DNA of 45,264 bases from an uncultured Ruminococcus sp. (GTDB taxonomy: Bacteria > Bacillota > Clostridia > Oscillospirales > Acutalibacteraceae), in the NCBI GenBank assembly GCA_900539465.1, contig UQCF01000017.1, positions 1 through 45,264 on the forward strand, in the 5' to 3' direction. This document shows, in pieces, positions 1-6,729 of the stretch (the first letter of the stretch is position 1; every line of letters starts with the position of its first letter). The translations under genes were made by a program, and so were the position numbers. Below the pieces are notes generated by a model, which worked only from the letters and a program-made list of their open reading frames with translations, had not been told where the DNA came from and made no database searches.

Positions 1-70
1 CATTCTTTCTTCTCTTCACTTTCATCTTCCTTTTGTTCAGTTTTGAGGGTGCGTTGCAAATACGTTTTTT

Positions 71-97
71 ACCACAGTCTTTTGACTGTGGTTTTTT
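71..97 (+). terminator. Rho-independent terminator
   Basis: A perfect 9-bp stem (71-79 with 84-92) closes a TTTT loop and is followed by a run of T. It reads as a terminator for a plus-strand gene lying left of the window. Confidence 0.6.
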
Positions 98-888
98 GTT
101 TACCATGTTTTTTCCACTATGCCTTAAGCTATGATATGAGTATAGCTTATAGGGCTTAATATTTAACGTGATGCATTAAATTATGAAATTGGATTTTAAT
201 AAGTTTCAGACACAAAATTAAAATTTTTATGGAAACAAAAAAACATTGGATTAACCGTTGACGAGGGCTGTTTGTAATCTACAATAAGCCGTTCCACTTA
301 GCATAATAGAGTTAGGAGTTTTGTGAAATGACAGAACATATTTTGTATCGTTTAGAATGAAAATTTAAATAAACAAAGAGTCAATAATAATGATTTTACT
401 TGGTTGAGTGTTCCGCTTTGCTTTGAGTATTTCTTCCTGAAAAGTATTTTTAAGAAAAATCTGCCAAAACAGCACTATGACGAGTTTGATTGGTGCAGGA
501 CAATTAGAATTTTTAATTTAACATGGCACATACAACAGTGTATGTGTAAACGTCAACAGGTACTATCCTGTAACAGAGTAGTTTTTTTCTGAGATTAACT
601 ATGAATAAAAAATAATCTCAAAAATTTTCAGAAAAAAATACACCTGCGGATATTACAGTTATTGGGATTTGTTTGCAATTTGCTGTAATATTAAGCAAGA
701 GGATTTTTGCCATATCTCACTCTGCCAATGAGAAATTGCGCAAGGCTGTTACGGCGGTGATAAGGTATAGAAAAGATGTGGAAGGTTTCTTTTAGCTTTA
801 CAACCTATTTATTCAGTTTATATAAAGCTTCGCTTGTTTTTATTTGCGGACAGTTGTTTGTTTAGCAATTGAATGAAGGAAAATAATA
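98..888. other. Spacer with no supported gene
   Basis: About 790 bases without a credible coding region. Short ORFs here lack a good ribosome binding site and recognisable motifs. It holds an 8-bp inverted repeat (125-132 with 142-149, 9-base loop) and a nested inverted repeat at 582-638. A reading frame over about 641-795 stays open but has no clear start and I recognise nothing in it; it could be a gene remnant. Confidence 0.4.
582..638. repeat. Nested inverted repeat
   Basis: TGAGATTA at 590-597 pairs with TAATCTCA at 613-620, while the T-run plus CTGA at 582-592 can pair with TCAG plus an A-run at 628-638. The two pairings share bases and so could be alternatives. No flanking gene explains it. 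Confidence 0.35.
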
Positions 889-925
889 AACGTACGCATC
901 TGTAAAAATGCGTACGTTTTCTTTT
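889..925. terminator. Bidirectional terminator hairpin
   Basis: A perfect 11-bp stem (889-899 with 908-918) is followed on the plus strand by TTTTCTTTT and on the minus strand by TTTATTATTTT. It lies just past the stop of the minus-strand zinc-ribbon gene and would end that two-gene transcript. Confidence 0.65.
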
Positions 926-942
926 ATCATAAAGATTATACT

Positions 943-2394
943 TTATTCACTGCCTTTTATACTCTTTTGTGCCGTTAAACCACTTAAATAGAAATGGGCG
1001 GAATCATAACTGTCACTTGTTTTATAAAACTTAATTTCAAGAGTCTGCACTCCAGATACATTAAAGCTTACGTTCTTTGGCAAAACTCCGGCAGTAATTT
1101 TAGGTGATGTATAAAGCTCTTTACCGTCACCGTATGCTACAAAGTAAGTTGTTCCGTCTTGGTTCATTTGCCCTTTAGAAAGAAATTCTTGCCCTTTTAC
1201 AACATCATATTTTCCATTTAGATTATATGTGCACGAGGCGCTATCTTTCCAATAAAGATCAACATGAATGATATTCTTCATTTCTGTGCCGTTGTTTGAT
1301 GTTTCAGATTCATAAAAATTGGGGTCCCCGTCAGACTTTATAAGATTATTTTCATTATAAAGCTCATATGGAATATAGCTTTCGTACTTTGATTTTTGAG
1401 CTTGATAATCTGCATTATTGGGTAAAAGCTCTAACGCAATTTTTATATTACCAACTGCTGCCAGTGCATCATTTTTGTTGAAATTTTCTTTAGCCTTTTC
1501 AGCATATGTATCAGCGTACTTTTTTATTGTTTCATCAATTTTAGCTTGAATATCATCAGATTTTACACCGGTGTTGTCTAAAATTAGTTTAGCATTTTCA
1601 AGCATATCCAATGCACTGTCAATTTCATTTGAGGCTATATATGCGTCGGCTTCTTTGAGAATTTGATTTATGTATGAGTCCATTGAATCGGCTATTAGCT
1701 CTTCAGCGTCCTCGTATGAGCTGTCATCCTGGGATACATATGACAAACTGGTGATTGCCTCGGAATATAGTTTGTTTGCATTTAAATATACACCGTTGCA
1801 ATAATTCTTCTTGGATTCTATTTTATCCAGAAGCTCATCCCATTTTGCTTTGTTATTATATGAAATACAGCTTTCAAAATTGTAGTTTGTTCCACTGTAT
1901 TCATCATTTTCAAACAATGTACCGTAACTACTCAGCCAGTTTTCAATGGCATCCTCTGTTGACTGAGAAGCAGATTTGAAATCATACTTATCAAGATCTT
2001 TTTCAATATCATCTATTTTGTCGGCTATAAGTCTATCCACTTTTTTCATTTTTGATGAACTTGAATATGCGCTTGAATACTCATATTGAATTTTATAATA
2101 ATCATTTTCTTTAAGAGCTTTACGCATGGCGCCGACAGAAGCGTAGTTGGCAATAAGACATATAGCTACAATTACAACTGCAATAGCAGATGTTCCAATG
2201 GCCAGAATTTTCTTTTTTGACATTTTTGTGTTACTTATTTTTTCTTTTGCTGTGCCGACAAATTTAGAATCCGTAATCTTATTTTTTATATCGTTTACGG
2301 CTTGAATGTTTTTAAATCCGTTCTTGGCTGTGCCACATTTGGGGCAAAATTCTTGAGCGTCATTAAGCTCAGCTCCGCATTTTCTGCAAAACAT
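943..2394 (-). CDS. Zinc-ribbon membrane protein with large extracytoplasmic domain
   Basis: A 483-residue protein of unknown role. The N-terminus MFCRKCGAEL has two CxxC pairs about 14 residues apart, a zinc-ribbon. A single membrane helix follows at roughly residues 70-90 after a KKK stretch, so the ribbon should be cytoplasmic and the rest outside. The outer part is helical, rich in Asp/Lys/Tyr and TPR-like, and the last 110 residues look like a beta-sandwich of the NPCBM kind (inference). The start at 2394 is chosen because AAGGAGGA stands 8 bases upstream and the Cys motif begins at once; the longer frame to 2487 runs into the neighbouring gene. It is the second gene of an operon with the 165-residue protein upstream; that gene's stop sits in the ribosome binding site of this one. 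Confidence 0.8.
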   Translation of the reverse strand: MFCRKCGAELNDAQEFCPKCGTAKNGFKNIQAVNDIKNKITDSKFVGTAKEKISNTKMSKKKILAIGTSAIAVVIVAICLIANYASVGAMRKALKENDYYKIQYEYSSAYSSSSKMKKVDRLIADKIDDIEKDLDKYDFKSASQSTEDAIENWLSSYGTLFENDEYSGTNYNFESCISYNNKAKWDELLDKIESKKNYCNGVYLNANKLYSEAITSLSYVSQDDSSYEDAEELIADSMDSYINQILKEADAYIASNEIDSALDMLENAKLILDNTGVKSDDIQAKIDETIKKYADTYAEKAKENFNKNDALAAVGNIKIALELLPNNADYQAQKSKYESYIPYELYNENNLIKSDGDPNFYESETSNNGTEMKNIIHVDLYWKDSASCTYNLNGKYDVVKGQEFLSKGQMNQDGTTYFVAYGDGKELYTSPKITAGVLPKNVSFNVSGVQTLEIKFYKTSDSYDSAHFYLSGLTAQKSIKGSE

Positions 2395-2408
2395 AGAAAC
2401 TATCCTCC

Positions 2409-2906
2409 TTAAATAAACGATAAAATAGATGCGCCGCTTGCTACAATAATAATTGCTGCAACAGCTATAATAATATACCAACACCAAAACGATCTTGCAT
2501 AATGTTTCAGGTTTAAGTTTATGGCACTAAAGCAGCATGCGAGATTAATTATTATGCCGAGAATCGGTATACTAAATAAAAGTGAATATCCAAAATATGA
2601 CCATGCCCCAAGGAGTTTGGTGCTTGCTTCGTTTGGCGCGTTATTGACGGGTACAACATTGGTGGGTGCAGGGTAAGTGTAAACAGGTTGATAATTTTGA
2701 TTTACTTCAACAGGTGAGGTCGGTGCCGCTTCGGACTGAGAGGCGGAAATTTTATGCTCTTTAGCAGCAGCACCTATGTTTGCAGCAGTTGCTTTTATAC
2801 TGTTAGCTATATCGTTTACGCCTATTTTATTGATTTTTGCTCCGCATTTTGTGCAAAAGGCATCGCTTGAGCCAAGTTCACTTCCGCAATTTTGACAAAA
2901 AGACAT
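2409..2906 (-). CDS. Zinc-ribbon protein with two membrane helices
   Basis: A 165-residue protein. Residues 1-22 form a zinc-ribbon (CQNCG then CTKCG). A low-complexity linker follows, then a hydrophobic C-terminal half with a GAWSYFGYSLLFSIPILG segment and, after an ARSFWCWY motif, a second helix. It is a clear paralogue of the protein at 3292-3693, which shares both segments. First gene of a minus-strand operon under the operator-containing promoter at 2972-3001. Function unknown; the layout suggests a membrane sensor or adaptor, which is only inference. Confidence 0.85.
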   Translation of the reverse strand: MSFCQNCGSELGSSDAFCTKCGAKINKIGVNDIANSIKATAANIGAAAKEHKISASQSEAAPTSPVEVNQNYQPVYTYPAPTNVVPVNNAPNEASTKLLGAWSYFGYSLLFSIPILGIIINLACCFSAINLNLKHYARSFWCWYIIIAVAAIIIVASGASILSFI

Positions 2907-2971
2907 GTGGTTCCCTCCGTTTTAATTTATTTACAAATAACAATATGTTCTTTTATGTTACTTGCGTGGAA

Positions 2972-3001
2972 ATTATACACCATATATAGTGTATTTGTCA
3001 A
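2972..3001 (-). promoter_or_regulatory. Promoter of the zinc-ribbon operon
   Basis: On the minus strand, TTGACA (3001-2996), an 18-base spacer and TATAAT (2977-2972) make a consensus vegetative promoter about 65 bases ahead of the 165-residue gene. Operator 1 fills its spacer. Confidence 0.7.
2975..2994. promoter_or_regulatory. Operator 1, inverted repeat
   Basis: ATACAC-N8-GTGTAT. It shares both arms and the 8-base centre length with operator 2 and lies inside the minus-strand promoter spacer. The adjacent XRE-type regulator is the likely ligand. Confidence 0.65.
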
Positions 3002-3023
3002 TACACCGCATTTGGTGTATTAA
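2995..3023 (+). promoter_or_regulatory. Promoter of the XRE regulator gene
   Basis: TTGTCA (2995-3000), a 17-base spacer and TATTAA (3018-3023). Its -35 overlaps that of the divergent minus-strand promoter, and operator 2 fills its spacer. Confidence 0.5.
3001..3020. promoter_or_regulatory. Operator 2, inverted repeat
   Basis: ATACAC-N8-GTGTAT, perfect over 7 bases on each arm (ATACACC and GGTGTAT). It starts 26 bases after operator 1 and lies inside the plus-strand promoter, which suggests autoregulation. Confidence 0.65.
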
Positions 3024-3041
3024 AATTTTTTCGGTGATAAA

Positions 3042-3257
3042 ATGAAAAAATATAATGAGATTATCAGGGAACTGAGAGAGGACAACGATTTAAAACAAAG
3101 CGACATTGCAAAGTTGCTTGGTACAACCCAGCAGGTATATTCGCGTTATGAAAAGGGCGAGAATGAGATGCCGATACGGCATATTATTACTCTTTGCAAA
3201 TTTTACAATGTTTCAGCCGACTATATTTTGGGTATAAAAACAGGCAATCGGGCGTAA
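3042..3257 (+). CDS. XRE-family helix-turn-helix regulator
   Basis: A 71-residue stand-alone DNA-binding domain. The pattern LREDNDLKQSDIAKLLGTTQ followed by VYSRYEKGENEMP and a final Y-x-VSADYILG is the classic Cro/C1 (XRE) helix-turn-helix. It has no ligand or dimerisation domain beyond this. It is divergent from the zinc-ribbon operon, and two matching palindromes occupy the shared promoter region, so it probably represses both itself and that operon. The upstream ribosome binding site is poor (TCGGTGAT), which fits low expression. The last codons also encode a terminator for the convergent gene. Confidence 0.9.
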   Translation: MKKYNEIIRELREDNDLKQSDIAKLLGTTQQVYSRYEKGENEMPIRHIITLCKFYNVSADYILGIKTGNRA

Positions 3258-3270
3258 ATGCACGATTGCC
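3234..3270 (-). terminator. Terminator embedded in the regulator's 3' end
   Basis: GGCAATCG (3243-3250) pairs with CGATTGCC (3263-3270); on the minus strand the stem is followed by TGTTTTTATA. It ends the transcript of the gene at 3292-3693 and overlaps the last codons of the XRE gene. Confidence 0.6.
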
Positions 3271-3291
3271 TATAATCATTTATTAGGTATT

Positions 3292-3693
3292 TTACATCAA
3301 TGACATGAATGATACTCCGCTTACTGCTGCAATTATAATTGCAACTGCAACAATAACATACCAGCACCAAAAAGACCTCGCATAATTCCTTTTGTTAATA
3401 TTTGTTTTGTTGAAGCAGAGCACAAGGTTTACTATAAGTCCGACAATAGGTATGCTGAACAGAAGCGAGTACCCGAAATATGCCCATGCTCCCATCGGCT
3501 TATATTCTTCGGGCACATAATTTGCAGGCTGGTTAACTGCCGCCGAATAGTTTTGTACGGGCGCATATGCCGGTTGTACATTCTGATTTGCAGCGTCGCT
3601 ATAGGCTGCCGAGTCGGCAGTAGGTGTGCCACATTTGGCGCAAAAAGTTTCCCCCGGGTTAATTTCATTTCCGCAATTTTGACAAAATGCCAT
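3292..3693 (-). CDS. Zinc-ribbon protein with two membrane helices
   Basis: A 133-residue paralogue of the 165-residue protein at 2409-2906. The zinc-ribbon (CQNCG and CAKCG) fills residues 1-22, then comes a Tyr/Ala/Pro-rich linker, a GAWAYFGYSLLFSIPIVG segment and an ARSFWCWY segment leading into the last helix. I start it at the second ATG (3693): GGAGG is 7 bases from this codon but only one base from the ATG at 3699. It has its own consensus promoter and converges on the XRE gene. Role unknown. Confidence 0.85.
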   Translation of the reverse strand: MAFCQNCGNEINPGETFCAKCGTPTADSAAYSDAANQNVQPAYAPVQNYSAAVNQPANYVPEEYKPMGAWAYFGYSLLFSIPIVGLIVNLVLCFNKTNINKRNYARSFWCWYVIVAVAIIIAAVSGVSFMSLM

Positions 3694-3737
3694 TTTCATT
3701 CCTCCATTTTACTATATATGAGCTGTAACTCAAAAAA

Positions 3738-3766
3738 ATAATATGGTATATTTTGCTTGTTGTCAA
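3738..3766 (-). promoter_or_regulatory. Promoter of the 133-residue zinc-ribbon gene
   Basis: Minus strand: TTGACA (3766-3761), a 17-base spacer and TATTAT (3743-3738), about 45 bases before the start codon. Confidence 0.65.
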
Positions 3767-3842
3767 TAAAAATGTAAATAATAAACGCTATTTTGTCATA
3801 TCTAAATTTTTGTATTACTAAAATTTTTAAATTTCCTTTTTG

Positions 3843-3871
3843 TTGACAGCCTTTTTTTGCTGTGCTATTAT
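3843..3871 (+). promoter_or_regulatory. Promoter of the B12 operon
   Basis: TTGACA (3843-3848), a 17-base spacer and TATTAT (3866-3871). The expected transcript start, near 3878, lies just ahead of the riboswitch. Confidence 0.7.
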
Positions 3872-3884
3872 ATAAAAAATGAAT

Positions 3885-3978
3885 ATTCGGTGCATACAGA
3901 GGGAAGTTCGGTGCAAATCCGTCGCAACTGCCATTACCGTAATTGATTTATCATAAGCCGGGAAACCTGAGGCACTAT
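3885..3978 (+). promoter_or_regulatory. Cobalamin riboswitch
   Basis: Conserved pieces appear in the right order: GGTGC (3889-3893), GAGGGAAGTTCGGTGCAAAT then CCG (3899-3921), TCGCAACTGCC (3922-3932) and a B12-box-like AAGCCGGGAAACCTGA (3955-3970). GTGC near the start can pair with GCAC at 3972-3975 to close the aptamer. It is a short form of the class. It stands between the promoter and the seven-gene operon, so the operon should be shut off when cobalamin is plentiful. Confidence 0.85.
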
Positions 3979-4045
3979 TTATCAAAACACTTTTGGGCTT
4001 GAAAGGTGCGATCGCTTTGCCGCGCTTTTTGTGCTACATTCCGTT

Positions 4046-4080
4046 CGCTCTTACCTGTGGTGAGGGCGGCTTTTTATTTG
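4046..4080 (+). terminator. Riboswitch expression-platform terminator
   Basis: CGCTCTTACC (4046-4055) pairs over 10 bp, with two G-T pairs, with GGTGAGGGCG (4059-4068), followed by GCTTTTTATTTG. Upstream GCCGC (4019-4023) could compete for GCGGC (4066-4070). This suits control by premature termination. Confidence 0.65.
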
Positions 4081-4090
4081 AGGGAATTTT

Positions 4091-4363
4091 ATGGAACCGA
4101 GCCGCGAATATTACATTATTAAATTAAAAGAAATCGCTGAAAAAGAGAACAGACTACCCAAAAAGAGCGATTTTTCGGATTACGATGTTATGCGAATCAA
4201 AGGCTTTTTCGGTCCGTGGCCGTGGGCATTGGAGGCCGCAGGGCTGAAAGAATCGAAACAGCAGGCAAGAAGAGAGAAAAATCGGCAAAAACATCTTGCC
4301 GCCAAAGAAAAAAGACAAAACAGATTTGATGCAAAGGAGAATTGTTATGAAAAAAATACTTAA
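4091..4363 (+). CDS. Small HNH-repeat (homing-endonuclease-associated repeat) protein
   Basis: A 90-residue basic protein. Residues 8-52 carry one repeat of the type found beside HNH and homing nucleases: LKEIAEKENRLPKKSDF, then an aromatic FFGPWPWALEAAGL end. The rest is a Lys/Arg/Gln-rich tail. There is no nuclease domain, so a DNA- or RNA-binding role is the most one can infer. It is the first gene after the riboswitch, with GAGGGA 6 bases before its ATG. Its 3' end overlaps the next gene by 17 bases, which implies translational coupling. Why a nucleic-acid-binding protein leads a vitamin uptake operon is not obvious. Confidence 0.7.
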   Translation: MEPSREYYIIKLKEIAEKENRLPKKSDFSDYDVMRIKGFFGPWPWALEAAGLKESKQQARREKNRQKHLAAKEKRQNRFDAKENCYEKNT

Positions 4364-6725
4364 TAAAACCGTATCTTTATTTTTGTGCTTGGTTTTGCTT
4401 GTGCTGACCTTGCCTGCGGTTTTTGCGCAGAACGGCGATTATCCGCTTTTGGCTATAGAAGCCGAAAATGCGGTCGTTATCGGCGGAGATACACTTCAAA
4501 GAGGGTCGGCATATGTGTTTTATGATGTCGGCAACAATTCTTCGCGCATAAAATTCTCTCTTAAAGACGGCTATCGGATATATTACAGTGATGTAAGAGA
4601 TGATACCATTTGCCAAAATAATGAATACACTGTGTCTTTTAACAACTGCAATACATTTTATATCACAAACGGCAGTGATAAACGCAGATTTTCTCTTTAC
4701 ACAGCCGCAAAGGGCGAAAACGCGCCGAATGCAAAGGTCATAGACTACCTTGTCGCTCCGAGCCAATACACAAACGCATCGTCTTACGGCTATTTTATAG
4801 AGAATACTCTGATGGGCTCGTTTATGACCACGTCGCTCGGCAATTACGGGGGATACGCGGTTTATAAATTTGACACGGCAATTGATAATTCGGAAAAAAA
4901 TCCTTACGGAATTGACTTTATAATCAGCGGCAACGCTTTTAACGGCGCAGCTACAACGCAAGAGCCGGGTCAGGTATGGGTATCTCAGGACGGCAAAAAA
5001 TGGTATGCGCTTGCAGGCAGTGAGCACTATGAAGACAGTGTTTTGTGGGATTACAGCGTAACATACAAAAACAACGGCACAAATATTTGTGATTTTGAAG
5101 ACAGCCTCGGCAACACAGGTGCCGTCAGTAAGGTGACGGGTGCAATGTATCCGTCAAAAGAATATTATCCGAATGCCGACATTCCCGAAAATGAGCTTAC
5201 CCTCGGCGGAATTTTGCTCTCTTCTCAAAGAGTGGCATCTACCGCAAACGGAGTGGCAACAAAATTCGGATATGTTGACGCGCTTGCATTCGGCAAATCA
5301 AACGAAGCGTCAAACCCGTATATAGCCGACCCGATAAAGGACGGTAAAGACGGTCAATTTGATATATCGTGGGCGGTTGACGAAAACGGAAATCCCGTAA
5401 AGCTTGACTGGGTTCAGTATGTAAAGGTTCAGACCGCTACATTTACCGACGCAGGCATATTCGGCGAAAAATCCACAGAAATCAGCAGCGTTTATGTCAC
5501 AAAACCCGCAAAAACCGATGTCGGCAAAACAGAATCGGTTAAAGCGATAAATATAAACGGTGCTTCATTGGCTCTTCAGGACGGCAAGGTCGGATATGAT
5601 GTAAAAAATCTTGTGTCTGACGACGGATTTACCGTCAGCGTAGAAACAGACGAAAATACAAATGTATATATAGATAATTCTTATGCGGCAGAAAGAGAGT
5701 TTTCCGCACTTCCGCAAAAGGGAATTATAAGAATAATTGCACAAAGCGGCGAGAGTGAGCCGGAGATTTATTATCTTTACACAGGCGAGGGCAACCACCC
5801 GGATACTCCGATAATTCCCGATGAGGTAGAGGAACCGTCCGCCCCCTTGGGCGAGAGCGTAAGCGTCAGCTTTTGTGCGCTCGACGGCGAAATAATTATG
5901 CCCGAAGAAGATTTCACCGTTGACGACGGTCTTGCCGAAGAATACGGCTATAAGGTCGCAAAAAAGGACCACAACGGCGAGCCGATAAGTGCAGTAACAG
6001 TGTTTGATTTGATAGTTGCCGCGCACAAGGCTTATTACGGCGACGCGTTCACACCGGAAACGGCAAAAGATTACCTTGTTATGAATAACAGCTTTATAAC
6101 AAAAGCGTTCGGAAAATCCGCTTCGTCCTCCGGCTTTCTTGTGGACGGATATATGCCGAACGACGGAGTTATAAATGAACTTTTCGGCACATATACGGGG
6201 TACGCATGCGATACGGCAAGGCTTAAAACGGGCAACAAAATAACATATTATTTCTACCGTGACAAAAAGGCTTGGTCGGATGTTGCGTCGAATTTTGACT
6301 GTGAGAGCGCACTGGCATTTGCAAACGAGCCGCTAAACCTTAACATAAAAGGCTACTGTGCGATGTGGTACGGTATGTATCCGCAAAGCACGATTGAAGA
6401 AAACACATTTTGCCTTTATGGCACAGACGTTTATTGTATAACGCCATCCGGCGAACATATTAAAATGGGAACAACCGATAAAAACGGAAACATTTCTGTC
6501 ACGTTTTCACAGGCAGGCGAATATAAGCTTTATACAAAAGGCACCTGCACAGACGGGGACGGCGAAGAATATTCGGTAATTTCTTCTTGGTGCGATGTTA
6601 AGGTTGAGTCACGAAAAGAGCCGCAGCAAAATACGTGGGATAAAATCGAAAATGCGGTTAAGACAATTCTTGACGTAGCAGTTAAAATATTTAAGTGGAT
6701 TTTAAGCTTTATTATCGGCAGGTGA
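4347..6725 (+). CDS. Secreted surface protein with transcobalamin-like region
   Basis: A 792-residue exported protein. A signal peptide (MKKILNKTVSLFLCLVLL, cleavage near AQN) is followed at about residues 120-330 by a module with GGYAVYKFD, GNAFNGA, EPGQVWVS and WYALAGS motifs, which I recall from surface proteins in Bacteroidetes B12 loci. Residues about 500-655 look like a DUF4430/transcobalamin C-terminal domain: SGFLVDGYMPNDG, then a Thr/Gly turn and ITYYFYRD. A beta-domain follows, and the protein ends in a hydrophobic amphipathic helix (VKIFKWILSFIIGR) that may hold it to the membrane. The start at 4347 has AAAGGAG upstream. Likely role: binding cobalamin outside the membrane for the downstream ECF importer. 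B12 binding is inferred from the riboswitch and the fold. Confidence 0.75.
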   Translation: MKKILNKTVSLFLCLVLLVLTLPAVFAQNGDYPLLAIEAENAVVIGGDTLQRGSAYVFYDVGNNSSRIKFSLKDGYRIYYSDVRDDTICQNNEYTVSFNNCNTFYITNGSDKRRFSLYTAAKGENAPNAKVIDYLVAPSQYTNASSYGYFIENTLMGSFMTTSLGNYGGYAVYKFDTAIDNSEKNPYGIDFIISGNAFNGAATTQEPGQVWVSQDGKKWYALAGSEHYEDSVLWDYSVTYKNNGTNICDFEDSLGNTGAVSKVTGAMYPSKEYYPNADIPENELTLGGILLSSQRVASTANGVATKFGYVDALAFGKSNEASNPYIADPIKDGKDGQFDISWAVDENGNPVKLDWVQYVKVQTATFTDAGIFGEKSTEISSVYVTKPAKTDVGKTESVKAININGASLALQDGKVGYDVKNLVSDDGFTVSVETDENTNVYIDNSYAAEREFSALPQKGIIRIIAQSGESEPEIYYLYTGEGNHPDTPIIPDEVEEPSAPLGESVSVSFCALDGEIIMPEEDFTVDDGLAEEYGYKVAKKDHNGEPISAVTVFDLIVAAHKAYYGDAFTPETAKDYLVMNNSFITKAFGKSASSSGFLVDGYMPNDGVINELFGTYTGYACDTARLKTGNKITYYFYRDKKAWSDVASNFDCESALAFANEPLNLNIKGYCAMWYGMYPQSTIEENTFCLYGTDVYCITPSGEHIKMGTTDKNGNISVTFSQAGEYKLYTKGTCTDGDGEEYSVISSWCDVKVESRKEPQQNTWDKIENAVKTILDVAVKIFKWILSFIIGR

Positions 6726-6729
6726 AAAA

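Noticed and set aside
1..63. Charged minus-strand reading frames at the left edge
   Set aside because: They could be the start of a gene leaving the window, but no frame has a convincing start and too little is visible.
404..592. 62-codon plus-strand ORF in the left spacer
   Set aside because: No ribosome binding site, odd composition and no motif; fits chance in AT-rich spacer.
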